Below are positions 1 through 8,043 of a DNA stretch of 64,000 nucleotides, piece after piece; within the stretch, counting starts at the first letter, position 1, and the number at the start of each line of letters is the position of its first letter. The stretch is from NCBI RefSeq assembly GCF_000153165.2, contig NC_014472.1, forward strand, positions 3,654,001 to 3,718,000. The letters run 5' to 3'. The stretch is from Maribacter sp. HTCC2170 (GTDB taxonomy: Bacteria > Bacteroidota > Bacteroidia > Flavobacteriales > Flavobacteriaceae). A program made the position numbers and the translations under genes. The notes under the pieces are model-generated. The model saw nothing but the letters and a program-made list of their open reading frames with translations, ran no database searches and was not told the origin of the DNA.

Positions 1-498
1 TGAGACCTCTGCACCAGTTCCACTTATTGTTGGTATTCCAACATGATATATTGATGGTTTATTGACTAAATCCCAACCCTGATAAAGAGAAGAACTACCT
101 TCATTGTTCATCATAATGGCAACAGCCTTTGCCAAATCCATTATAGACCCGCCTCCTATTCCCACAATTCCAGAGGGAATCTCAGAGAAATCATTCCTTA
201 TCTTTTGTACCAAAGCATCAACCTGGTGGGTTTTGGGTTCTTCCGCTGTTGAAACAAAAATAATTTGATCACAAAATATTGCAGGAATTCTTCGAGTTAA
301 TTCATTTCCTTCAAAAACATCATCAACCAAAAAAATAAATGGAGAATCAGAATGCTTTCGTTTTGGCATTAATATTTCACCTAATTGATTGAAACTTCCT
401 TTGCCAAAAACCACTCGAGGTACCATGGGAAAGTTTCTAAACTTCTCATTAACACCTGAGGATGTATTTTCAATACCTTTTTTATTCTTCAATTTCAT
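1..498 (-). CDS. kdnB: 3-deoxy-D-manno-octulosonate 8-oxidase KdnB, N-terminal part (runs off the window edge)
   Basis: This is an iron-containing alcohol-dehydrogenase-fold protein. In Shewanella, KdnB oxidises C8 of Kdo so that KdnA can aminate it to 8-amino-Kdo (Kdo8N), a lipopolysaccharide sugar. The 166 visible residues start at an ATG (496-498). They include the NAD-binding glycine-rich segment (GIGGGSIMDLAKA) and, at the cut end, the PTISGTGAEVS stretch that precedes the metal ligands of the family. The metal-binding C-terminal half lies outside the window. The gene follows the HAD gene by only 4 bases, and a KdsB-type cytidylyltransferase lies upstream. That neighbourhood is what favours KdnB over a generic alcohol dehydrogenase; kdnA is expected just beyond the edge. 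Confidence 0.75.
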   Translation of the reverse strand, partial: MKLKNKKGIENTSSGVNEKFRNFPMVPRVVFGKGSFNQLGEILMPKRKHSDSPFIFLVDDVFEGNELTRRIPAIFCDQIIFVSTAEEPKTHQVDALVQKIRNDFSEIPSGIVGIGGGSIMDLAKAVAIMMNNEGSSSLYQGWDLVNKPSIYHVGIPTISGTGAEVS

Positions 499-502
499 AG
501 CA

Positions 503-1204
503 TTAATTCAAATAGTCCAAGACATCCTTTAAACTATTTATTTTGAGATAATCATAATCTTCGTCCTCAAATGATACCTGTTCGTGTTGCCACGTGGTAT
601 GAAAAGGAACATGGACAGCCTTGGCCCCAATATTTATAATAGGCAACACGTCGGATTTTAGGGAATTACCAATCATTAAAAACTCATCAACCTCTATTTC
701 AAGATGTTCTAATAGGTTTTTATAATTCTCTTCTTTTTTATCGCTCAGCACTTCTACATGATGAAAATAATTTGATAAACTGGATCTTTCGAGCTTTCGT
801 TCCTGATCTAACAAATCACCTTTGGTCAGAACAATCAAACGATATTTATCACCCAGTTCTTTTAGTACTTCTTTGACCCCATCTAACAATTCGACAGGAT
901 GGGCAATCATTCTCTTTCCAAGATTCAATATTTCCTGAATAGTTGCTTGCGAAACTTTGTTATTTGACAATTCAAGAGAGGATTCAATCATAGAAAGCAT
1001 AAATCCTTTTATACCGTAACCGTATAATTCCAAATTGTCCATTTCTTTTTTGAACAATTCTTGATCAATTTTATTCTTGGTCTCAAAACCTTCTAACAAG
1101 TTCGCAAATTGCTCCTCGGTTTCTCTAAAATAAGTCTCATTTACCCAAAGCGTATCATCAGCATCAAAACCAATTACTTTGATGTTGCTAAAATCTACTT
1201 CCAT
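503..1204 (-). CDS. HAD-superfamily phosphatase in the amino-Kdo cluster
   Basis: A 233-residue haloacid-dehalogenase-type hydrolase. Motif I is FDADDTLW near residues 13-20, giving the nucleophile and acid aspartates. Motif II is the LTKGD segment around residue 126 and motif III/IV is MIGNSLKSD near 177. A helical cap sits between motifs I and II, so this is a C1-capped enzyme, unlike the capless Kdo-8-phosphate phosphatase KdsC. The start overlaps the end of the kdsB-like gene by 10 bases and kdnB follows after 4 bases, so the three are probably translated together. A role in making or recycling a Kdo8N precursor is inferred from position only; the substrate is unknown. Confidence 0.75.
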   Translation of the reverse strand: MEVDFSNIKVIGFDADDTLWVNETYFRETEEQFANLLEGFETKNKIDQELFKKEMDNLELYGYGIKGFMLSMIESSLELSNNKVSQATIQEILNLGKRMIAHPVELLDGVKEVLKELGDKYRLIVLTKGDLLDQERKLERSSLSNYFHHVEVLSDKKEENYKNLLEHLEIEVDEFLMIGNSLKSDVLPIINIGAKAVHVPFHTTWQHEQVSFEDEDYDYLKINSLKDVLDYLN

Positions 1205-1923
1205 GCGTCTTGAGCTCTTTTTAAATCTTCAGGGGTATCAATTTCAATTCCGCTAACAACAGTTTCTACCATTTTAATTTTCTTGCCATACTCCAAATAC
1301 CTGATAGCTTCAATTTTTTCTTTGGCCTCTAAAGGCAACATAGGCAATCGCTGAAAATCCATCAGAGCACGTTTTCTAAAAGCATAAATACCTTTGTGCT
1401 TGTAATAAATATTCTCTATATCCTCATCTCTCGGATAAGGAATTGGAGATCTTGAAAAATAGAGTGCGAAATTACGATTATCAACAATAACCTTTACAGT
1501 ATTAGGGTTGTTTATTTCCTCCCAATCATTAATCCTTACCATAAGTGAAGCTAAGTCTATCTCCTCGGTATGATCTTCTTTAAAAACCTTAAGAACACTT
1601 GCCAAACTTTCGCGATCGGTAAAAGGTTCATCACCTTGTACGTTCACAATAATGTCAACATTCATATTCATAACAGCCTCAGCAATACGGTCACTACCGC
1701 AGTCATGCTCTTTAATGCTCATAATGGCGTTACCACCAGCCTCTACAATTGTCTCATATATGATATCACTATCGGTAACCACATAAACCTCATGAAATAA
1801 TCTTGTACTGACAGCAGCCTCATAGGTTCTAAGAATTACCGGTTTTCCAGAAAGGTCCTGCATTAATTTTGCTGGAAATCTGGAAGCCGCATAACGGGCA
1901 GGAATCATGGCAATAATCTTCAC
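1195..1923 (-). CDS. kdsB: CMP-Kdo / CMP-Kdo8N synthetase (3-deoxy-manno-octulosonate cytidylyltransferase)
   Basis: This enzyme activates Kdo, or its 8-amino form, with CTP before transfer to lipid A. The 242 residues match the usual length of the family. The N-terminal nucleotide-binding signature [15 protein letters not shown] is intact, as is VNVQGDEPF near residue 94 with its metal-binding Asp. The C-terminal segment [10 protein letters not shown] is typical of the family. Translation begins at a GTG (1921-1923). In Shewanella the corresponding enzyme beside kdnA/kdnB prefers Kdo8N, and the same preference is inferred here from the downstream kdnB. It is the first gene of the minus-strand cluster. 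Confidence 0.88.
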   Translation of the reverse strand: MKIIAMIPARYAASRFPAKLMQDLSGKPVILRTYEAAVSTRLFHEVYVVTDSDIIYETIVEAGGNAIMSIKEHDCGSDRIAEAVMNMNVDIIVNVQGDEPFTDRESLASVLKVFKEDHTEEIDLASLMVRINDWEEINNPNTVKVIVDNRNFALYFSRSPIPYPRDEDIENIYYKHKGIYAFRKRALMDFQRLPMLPLEAKEKIEAIRYLEYGKKIKMVETVVSGIEIDTPEDLKRAQDAWK

Positions 1924-1942
1924 TTATTTCTCTTTTGATTGA

Positions 1943-2515
1943 TTAATTACTTTTCGCCTTTGGTCTTAATCTTCGATATATCATAAATACGAATACCAAA
2001 ATAACAATGACCAAAAAAGCTGCTAATATAGGTGCAAAAATCGAAGCGGCAGATACAACCAATGCAGTTCCAGTCTCCACGGTTGAAACCAATGGATTGG
2101 CCACTCCTCCAGTTGTTGCTGTCGAAGCCAATCTAGTTGAAGCTCCGGCTCCTTTTATTGCTGTGGCCGTACCGCCCCCAGCAATAATTGCCAAAGACCA
2201 AGTAACTACAGGATCCAAATTTGCAACCGTTGAGACCATTACAGCCGTACCGGCAATCGCAGCTAGCGGTATAGCTATACTATCCAAAAGGTTATCTACC
2301 CATGGAATAAAATAGCCAAATATCTCAGCTAAAGTTGCTGCTCCAAGCGTTATCAAAGCCGCCATACTCCCTATCCATTGCCAACTTTCATTAAGCTCCC
2401 AGACCCCAAAATAAGAGGCAAGGCTCAAAGCAAACAATGGCAGAAAAACACGGAAACCAACAGATGCGGCCAAGCCGACACCCAAGAATATGCTTATTAT
2501 TGTTTCAGAGTTCAT
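1943..2515 (-). CDS. DUF4126 family membrane protein
   Basis: A 190-residue integral membrane protein of unknown function that matches DUF4126 in overall pattern. About five hydrophobic segments are visible: residues 5-33, 45-68, 75-112, a Gly/Ala/Thr-rich stretch near 110-135, and a strong final helix near 155-180 followed by the basic tail YRRLRPKAK. The small-residue-rich middle part (GGGTATAIKGAGAS) is characteristic of the family. It lies 19 bases upstream of nothing obvious in its own operon and 20 bases before the kdsB start, so it may be co-transcribed with the sugar genes, but no functional link is known. Confidence 0.75.
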   Translation of the reverse strand: MNSETIISIFLGVGLAASVGFRVFLPLFALSLASYFGVWELNESWQWIGSMAALITLGAATLAEIFGYFIPWVDNLLDSIAIPLAAIAGTAVMVSTVANLDPVVTWSLAIIAGGGTATAIKGAGASTRLASTATTGGVANPLVSTVETGTALVVSAASIFAPILAAFLVIVILVFVFMIYRRLRPKAKSN

Positions 2516-2540
2516 TTCTTATACTTTTCACTAAATTAAG

Positions 2541-3980
2541 TTATTCCGTTTCAAGAAAAAAATCAGATTTAAAACCAATGAGATACAATTGTTTCTTGGC
2601 TCTGGTAACTGCGGTATACAACCAACGTAGATATTCTTTGTCAATGCCATTGGGCAAATAGGGCTGCTCCACAAAAACTGTATCCCATTGCCCTCCTTGA
2701 GATTTATGGCAGGTTATGGCATAAGAGAATTTCACCTGCAGCGCATTGAAATATTTATTGTTTTTTACACCCAAAAACTTCTTGTATTTTGATTTTTCAT
2801 GAGCATAATCCTTCATTACCTCTTGATACAATTTATTGCCATCTTCATACGATAAAGAAGGCGTTACTGCCTGAATGGTATCCAACAATAAAACAGTTTC
2901 AAATGGGCGCTGGTTGGGATAGTCAACCATTTGCACTTTTACTTCTGCAAATTTGAATTCATACAGCTCTTTTATAGCAAAAATTTCAAGAATTTCTATT
3001 ATATCCCCATTTGCAATAAAACCAGCTTCGGAAGTTGGTTTTAACCAAAAGTAATTGTTTTTGACCACCATCATATAATCACCCACCGCCAAGTCATTTT
3101 CCAAAAAAAGAATACGGCTTCGAATGTTTTCATTATAGAGGTTTGCCCTTTTATTGGAACGCACAATTATGGTTGTTTCTTCCTTGCCATTTTCAGAATA
3201 TGAGGCATCTATAGCTTCTTGGATTTCATAACCATCAACTAACCTAACAATATCTGAATAGGCGCTAACATCAAACTTAAAGTCATCAAAAAAAGTACCT
3301 TGCAATTGCTCCCTTAAAATAGTGGCATTAACCAAAATCCCCGAGTCCTCAGACTGTCGTACAACCTCATCCAACTCTAATCTGGTTACTTCTTTATTAT
3401 AATTCAGAGATAATTTACCTTCGTCTAAAGCCGGACTTAAATCTAAATGCACAGGGGGAAGTTGGGCAGTATCCCCTATCAATATCAACTTACAATTATG
3501 TCCTGAATAAGTGAACATCAAAAGGTCATCTAACAAAGAACCATTTTCAAACAATTTGGAATCTGCCGGAGTATCAGGAATCATTGAGGCTTCGTCGACT
3601 ATGAATATCGTATCACGGTGCTTATTGGGTGCCAAAACAAACTGAACTCCCCCTCCGGTCTGCTTTTTGGGAAAGTATATCTTCCGATGGATTGTAAAAG
3701 CCTGGGTATTTGAATAATTTGACATCACTTTGGCCGCCCTTCCTGTAGGTGCCATGAGCACAGCTTTCATGGTACTTCGCCATAAATTGTTCACCAAGGT
3801 ACCGACAATCGTGGTTTTTCCTGTTCCCGCAAATCCTTTCAACAAAAACAAGCGTTCTTTTTCCTTGGACAGCACATAACTCGCCAATTGTTGCAAGGCA
3901 ACAGATTGTTTTGGAGTAGGTTCATGTGGAAATTTTTCCTTTAGGATGGCAAAAAACGATGAGTCGGTAAGCGTGTTCAT
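2541..3980 (-). CDS. RecD-like ATP-dependent DNA helicase (SF1)
   Basis: A superfamily 1B helicase of 479 residues from the ATG at 3978-3980. Walker A is GFAGTGKTT near residues 49-57, Walker B is FIVDEAS, and the Q-rich motif III is LIGDTAQLPPV. The C-terminal UvrD-like domain carries SYAITCHKSQGGQWDTVF and the terminal motif VTRAKKQLYL. It lacks the long N-terminal region of RecD2 and has no recB/recC neighbours, so it is a stand-alone helicase of the kind annotated in most flavobacteria as ATP-dependent RecD-like DNA helicase or AAA family ATPase. A role in DNA repair or recombination is likely; the exact substrate is unknown. Confidence 0.85.
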   Translation of the reverse strand: MNTLTDSSFFAILKEKFPHEPTPKQSVALQQLASYVLSKEKERLFLLKGFAGTGKTTIVGTLVNNLWRSTMKAVLMAPTGRAAKVMSNYSNTQAFTIHRKIYFPKKQTGGGVQFVLAPNKHRDTIFIVDEASMIPDTPADSKLFENGSLLDDLLMFTYSGHNCKLILIGDTAQLPPVHLDLSPALDEGKLSLNYNKEVTRLELDEVVRQSEDSGILVNATILREQLQGTFFDDFKFDVSAYSDIVRLVDGYEIQEAIDASYSENGKEETTIIVRSNKRANLYNENIRSRILFLENDLAVGDYMMVVKNNYFWLKPTSEAGFIANGDIIEILEIFAIKELYEFKFAEVKVQMVDYPNQRPFETVLLLDTIQAVTPSLSYEDGNKLYQEVMKDYAHEKSKYKKFLGVKNNKYFNALQVKFSYAITCHKSQGGQWDTVFVEQPYLPNGIDKEYLRWLYTAVTRAKKQLYLIGFKSDFFLETE

Positions 3981-4207
3981 AGAATCCAAATATAAAGAGG
4001 ATTATTGGTGATGAGGGTCATAATAAGAATATTCTATGCTAAAACCAGAAATTGCTACATTGACCAAAATATAAATGATAGAGGGCTAAAACAGTACACG
4101 TCAAGCCTATTATGCTTTCATATAAGAGGATAAAAACATCCAAATTCCCGAAAAACTGACCAGCATAAATCTGGTAATAAAATATTAGGCAGTTTGCAAA
4201 AAAATTG

Positions 4208-4243
4208 TAGATTTGTGTTAACCACTAAATTAAAATTAACACA
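4208..4243 (+). promoter_or_regulatory. -7 box with an overlapping perfect inverted repeat
   Basis: TAGATTTG at 4208-4215 fits the Bacteroidetes -7 consensus TAnnTTTG and lies 34 bases before the ATG at 4250. No TTTG at the right distance was found for -33. TGTGTTAA (4214-4221) is repeated in inverted form as TTAACACA (4236-4243). The left arm overlaps the -7 box and likely start site, so the repeat could be an operator or a leader hairpin. It would head the pilin-like/DUF3822/rsmD operon. Confidence 0.45.
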
Positions 4244-4249
4244 TACGAA

Positions 4250-4900
4250 ATGAAGACCATAATACAAATTGTACTTTGGATTGCTTGTATCGGATTTGGA
4301 TACCTTATTTATCAATCAGTTACAGGACCTATTGAGTTTAAGAAGGTAAAACAGGAGCGCTATGCGAAAGTTGTATCCAAGTTGAAGGATATAAGAAATG
4401 CACAAGAAGCTCATAAGACTGTTAATGGTACGTATGCCAACGATTTTAAAAGGTTGATTAGTTTTGTAGAATCTGGCAAATATACTATTACACAGCAAAG
4501 AGATTCATCTTATATGGAGATGGATAAAACCTATGGCATTGAACTTTTAAGAGAAGTAAAACTCATTGACACCTTAGGTTTTGTTTCGGTTAAGGATTCT
4601 TTGTTTAAGAATGATGATCGTTATAAAAGCCTTATGAATGTTCCTGGAGCAATTGGTGGTGAAAAATTTGAAATGAAATCTGCGATTATTGACAAAGGAG
4701 GTTACAAAGCTCCTGTATTTGAAGTTAAAGTAAAAAAGAACGTTATACTGGGAGACCAACCCAAAGATTTACTTGATCGTGAAAATGCACAGATAAGTGT
4801 TGAAGAAGTAAATGGCGATGTAATCAAAGTTGGTTCTATGGAGCAAGTTAGTACAAGTGGTAACTGGCCACCGATTTATGACAAAAAAGAAGATAAATAA
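4250..4900 (+). CDS. membrane-anchored protein with pilin-like N-terminal helix, unknown function
   Basis: The 216 residues begin with one membrane segment (about residues 4-24), then a predicted helix and the stretch LKDIRNAQEAHKTVNGTYAND. That arrangement resembles the start of the globular domain in type IV pilin and pseudopilin-like proteins. There is no prepilin peptidase site (G before F/M-x-x-x-E), so the likeness may be only structural. The remainder is soluble and probably periplasmic, with no catalytic motif seen. The end overlaps the DUF3822 gene by 23 bases, and rsmD follows. The same neighbourhood is common in flavobacteria as far as I recall, but no function is established. Confidence 0.7.
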   Translation: MKTIIQIVLWIACIGFGYLIYQSVTGPIEFKKVKQERYAKVVSKLKDIRNAQEAHKTVNGTYANDFKRLISFVESGKYTITQQRDSSYMEMDKTYGIELLREVKLIDTLGFVSVKDSLFKNDDRYKSLMNVPGAIGGEKFEMKSAIIDKGGYKAPVFEVKVKKNVILGDQPKDLLDRENAQISVEEVNGDVIKVGSMEQVSTSGNWPPIYDKKEDK

Positions 4901-5711
4901 TACTGAGGATAACTCTTTGGAAAATTTTAACAAACTGTCCATTCAAGTTAGCTTGAATGGACTTTCTTTTTGTGTCTTGGATACTATTGGGAATATTATT
5001 CTAAAGTCCGATAGATTGACTTTTCCTAAAAATCTGAATCCTTTTGAAATTCAAAAGAACCTAGAACAACTACTAGAAACCCATGATTTGAAATCCAAAG
5101 AATTTTCTGAAGTCGTAATCGTGCACAGTAATGGTCTTTTTAGTTTTGTTCCAAAGTCGTTGTTTGATGAAAGTGAATTGGCGAACTATTTAAAATTCAA
5201 CACCAAGATACTTGCCAACGATCATATTGCTTATGATGAACTGGACAATTATGACATGGTCAATGTATATGTTCCCTTTGTCAACATTAATAACTACATT
5301 TTTGATTTGTTTGGTGAGTTTGAGTACAAGCACAACGGCACTGTTCTTGTTCAAGCCCTATTGAATAATTCGGGGACAAGCAAAGAACCTATTTGTTATG
5401 CTCACGTCGATGGCCAACAAATGGACATCACAATTATAGCACAAAAAAAACTGCTCTTGTATAACAGTTTTACTTTTACATCTAAAGAGGATTTTATTTA
5501 CTATTTACTCTTTACGCTGGAACAATTAAAATTGGATACCGAAAACACAAAATTGAAATTATTTGGCTCAATTGAGGAAGGTGACGACGTTTATGACCTT
5601 TGCTATCAATATGTGAAAGATATATCCATTTTTATTCCCTCCGTAACCTCTTACCCAATGGCCGCTGATAATGAGGAATCGATAGATTTCACAGTTCTAA
5701 ACGCTCTGTAA
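4878..5711 (+). CDS. DUF3822 family protein
   Basis: A 277-residue cytoplasmic protein of the Bacteroidetes-specific family DUF3822. The ATG at 4878-4880 gives the N-terminus MTKKKINNTED; an upstream extension in the same frame would lie wholly inside the preceding gene and is unlikely. The sequence has the alternating pattern of an actin/ASKHA-like fold (VSLNGLSFCVLD near the start, FKLFGSIEEG-like strand near the end), a resemblance noted for this family, but no catalytic residues can be assigned. Its stop codon overlaps the rsmD start (TAATG), so the two are translationally coupled. Confidence 0.8.
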   Translation: MTKKKINNTEDNSLENFNKLSIQVSLNGLSFCVLDTIGNIILKSDRLTFPKNLNPFEIQKNLEQLLETHDLKSKEFSEVVIVHSNGLFSFVPKSLFDESELANYLKFNTKILANDHIAYDELDNYDMVNVYVPFVNINNYIFDLFGEFEYKHNGTVLVQALLNNSGTSKEPICYAHVDGQQMDITIIAQKKLLLYNSFTFTSKEDFIYYLLFTLEQLKLDTENTKLKLFGSIEEGDDVYDLCYQYVKDISIFIPSVTSYPMAADNEESIDFTVLNAL

Positions 5712-6259
5712 TGCGGATAATATCAGGCACCCATAAAAGTAAGAGAATAACTGCACCCAAGAACTTGCCTGTTCGACCAACAACCGATATGGCCAAGGAA
5801 GCTCTTTTCAACATATTAAATAACAGCTATTATTTTGAGGATGTTTCACTTATTGATCTGTTTGCGGGTACAGGCAACATTAGTTTTGAATTTGCCTCAA
5901 GAGGCACTGGTGACATCACGGCAATAGATGCCAATTATGGTTGTGTCAAATTCATCGATAGAATTTCTAATGAGTTAGGTTTTGAAATTTCCACCATTAA
6001 AAGTGATGTATTTAGTTTCTTGGAAAAATGCTCTACGAAAGCAGATGTTATTTTTGCAGACCCTCCTTACAATTTACCTCTAGAAGATTTTTCTAAACTA
6101 ATTGAATTGGTATTCAAAAATAGTATCCTACTTGAAGGTGGAGTCCTGATTGTTGAACATTCAAAACATACTGACCTCTCTGGTTTGGAATATTTCGCCA
6201 ATCAACGCAGATATGGTGGTAGTGTTTTTAGTTTTTTTAAAATTATAGATAAAGAATAG
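5711..6259 (+). CDS. rsmD: 16S rRNA (guanine(966)-N2)-methyltransferase
   Basis: RsmD methylates N2 of G966 in 16S rRNA using S-adenosylmethionine. The 182 residues match the family length. The N-terminus MRIISGTHKSKRI is typical. RPTTDMAKEALFNIL marks the family signature, DLFAGTGNISFE is the SAM-binding loop, and FADPPYN is the catalytic DPPY motif of N2/N6 methyltransferases. The start codon overlaps the DUF3822 stop by one base. In many bacteria rsmD sits beside coaD; here it closes a three-gene operon with two lineage-specific proteins. Confidence 0.93.
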   Translation: MRIISGTHKSKRITAPKNLPVRPTTDMAKEALFNILNNSYYFEDVSLIDLFAGTGNISFEFASRGTGDITAIDANYGCVKFIDRISNELGFEISTIKSDVFSFLEKCSTKADVIFADPPYNLPLEDFSKLIELVFKNSILLEGGVLIVEHSKHTDLSGLEYFANQRRYGGSVFSFFKIIDKE

Positions 6260-6337
6260 TTATTTACCGCATTCATCCTTCAAAACATTAAATACCTTAT
6301 TTTTAAATACTAATTGTAACTCATTTACTTTTTAAAG

Positions 6338-7612
6338 ATGAAAAGAAGAAACTTTATCAATAAATCAATCATAGGTGCTGGCGCCGCCATTACTGCCAGC
6401 GCAATTTCATGCACTTCTAAGAACGAAAAAATCGGCCAGCAAGAACCAAATCAAGTAAAATCTATGATAAAAGACGTATCGCCAATATCCTTGGGAGAAA
6501 TAAAAAGCAGAATACAAAAAGCCCAAAATCTGATGGTTGAACAAGGTGTGAATGCCCTGATATTAGATGCTGGAACCTCCCTCAAATATTTTACAGGCCT
6601 CTCGTGGTGGCCAAGTGAACGTCCACTTGTTGCCATAATTCCAGCTTCTGGAAGTTTAAGTTATATATGTCCCGGGTTTGAGAAGGATCGTTTAGAAGAA
6701 ATACTAAAGGTGAAAGGTAAGATATATGCTTGGCAAGAAGATGAAAGCCCTTATGAACAAATCGCTGTATCGCTTAAAGAATCCAATATCATAAATGGCA
6801 AGATTGGCATTGAGGAAAGATTACGGTTTTTCATTTATAATGGCATTAAGAAAGAAGCTCCACATTTTGAATATGTTAGTGCTGACCCAATTACCATTCC
6901 CTGCAGAATTATAAAAACCTCCGCAGAAATAGCTTTAATGCAGCGGGCTACCAATATAACAATAGAGGCTATACAAATGGGGTTTCAGAATTTAAAAGTA
7001 GGCTCCAGTCCGTCAGATTTTTCACCTGTAGTGGCCAGTGCACATAGAGCTTTAGGAGCTAATCATGCGTTTGCAATGGCAAATTTTGCCGAAGCTTCTG
7101 CTTTTCCCCACGGTAGTACCAAACCACAAATATTAAAGAAAGGTGATGTTGTTTTAGTTGACTGTGGTTGTACGGTTCACGGTTATAATTCTGACATTAG
7201 TAGAACCATCGTTTTTGGAGCTGAGCCAACCGAACGTCAAAGAGAGATATGGGTATTAGAGAAAAAAGCGCAATCAGCTGGTTATAGCGCAGCACAAGTT
7301 GGAGCCCCCTTACATAATGTAGACGAGGCCGCTCGAAAAGTATTGACCGATGCCGGTTTTGGACCGGATTACAAACTCCCCGGATTACCACATAGAACTG
7401 GTCATGGTATTGGAATGGATGGTCATGAATGGGGAAATGCCGTGCGAGGAAACGAACTACTTATTGAGCCCGGAATGTGTTTTAGTATAGAACCTAATAT
7501 TTCAATAGTTGGGGAGTTTGGTGTACGACTAGAGGATTGCGTATATATGACAGAAAATGGACCAAAATGGTTTTCTGACCCAAGCCCTTCAATTAAGCAA
7601 CCTTTTGTTTAG
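6338..7612 (+). CDS. exported M24 family metallopeptidase (Xaa-Pro aminopeptidase-like)
   Basis: A 424-residue pita-bread-fold peptidase. Residues 1-27 are a Tat-type signal (KRRNFINKS, then an Ala-rich core), and CTSK follows, so the mature protein is probably a Tat-exported lipoprotein. A creatinase-like N-terminal domain covers about 50-190. The dinuclear metal site is complete: two Asp in VDCGCTVHGYNSDISRT, His in GHGIGMDGHEWG, and two Glu in FSIEPN and RLEDCVYM. The family removes N-terminal residues that precede proline. It stands alone, convergent with rnpB, which starts 16 bases after its stop. Confidence 0.88.
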   Translation: MKRRNFINKSIIGAGAAITASAISCTSKNEKIGQQEPNQVKSMIKDVSPISLGEIKSRIQKAQNLMVEQGVNALILDAGTSLKYFTGLSWWPSERPLVAIIPASGSLSYICPGFEKDRLEEILKVKGKIYAWQEDESPYEQIAVSLKESNIINGKIGIEERLRFFIYNGIKKEAPHFEYVSADPITIPCRIIKTSAEIALMQRATNITIEAIQMGFQNLKVGSSPSDFSPVVASAHRALGANHAFAMANFAEASAFPHGSTKPQILKKGDVVLVDCGCTVHGYNSDISRTIVFGAEPTERQREIWVLEKKAQSAGYSAAQVGAPLHNVDEAARKVLTDAGFGPDYKLPGLPHRTGHGIGMDGHEWGNAVRGNELLIEPGMCFSIEPNISIVGEFGVRLEDCVYMTENGPKWFSDPSPSIKQPFV

Positions 7613-7627
7613 GGAATTTTGAATAAA

Positions 7628-7933
7628 AAAGCAGGCCATAAGCCGGATTCTGTAAGACCGTAAAGCCTTCCTTATCATTTATCTGGACCTATGGTTACCC
7701 ATAGGTTCTAACCGCCTACCCTTCAGCTCGAGCGTGCAGCCCTCAAACACTGATTTACATGGCGTTTCACCGCATAGAGTTTACCTGATTTCACTACAGC
7801 ATTATCTGTACATTCTTTCTGTTGCACTTGTCCGTCCCAAAAATGGGAGACGGGTGTTACCCGCTATGATGCACTATGGTGTCCGGACTTTCCTCCATTC
7901 GCGAACAGCGAACAGCGATAAGGTGGCCTGCTC
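7628..7933 (-). ncRNA. rnpB: RNase P RNA, catalytic subunit of ribonuclease P
   Basis: This RNA removes the 5' leader of pre-tRNAs. On the minus strand the 5' end reads GAGCAGGCCACC and the 3' end TATGGCCTGCTTTT; these pair to form helix P1. The universally conserved block GAGGAAAGTCCGGAC lies in the 5' third (about 7880-7895). The 3' conserved block ACAGAATCCGGCTTATGG is at about 7635-7652. A run of U at 7625-7630 follows P1 and serves as terminator. Length is about 306 bases, somewhat short for type A. Ends are estimated from P1 and the promoter and may be off by a few bases. Confidence 0.93.
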
Positions 7934-7937
7934 GGGG

Positions 7938-7945
7938 CAAATTTA
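7938..7945 (-). promoter_or_regulatory. rnpB promoter -7 element
   Basis: The minus strand reads TAAATTTG, an exact match to TAnnTTTG, ending five bases before the inferred 5' end of the RNase P RNA. No convincing TTTG is present 19-21 bases upstream. Confidence 0.6.
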
Positions 7946-8010
7946 ATCGAATTGTTGATAAAAAAGTGTTTAATCCATCTTAAATAAATAGAAGAATACC
8001 CCGCTATTTC

Positions 8011-8018
8011 TATATTTG
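8011..8018 (+). promoter_or_regulatory. dnaX promoter -7 element
   Basis: TATATTTG matches TAnnTTTG exactly and lies 26 bases before the ATG of dnaX. It is divergent from the rnpB promoter about 70 bases away; no clear -33 TTTG is visible. Confidence 0.5.
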
Positions 8019-8043
8019 TAAAGAAGCCTTGGTATTATCAAAA

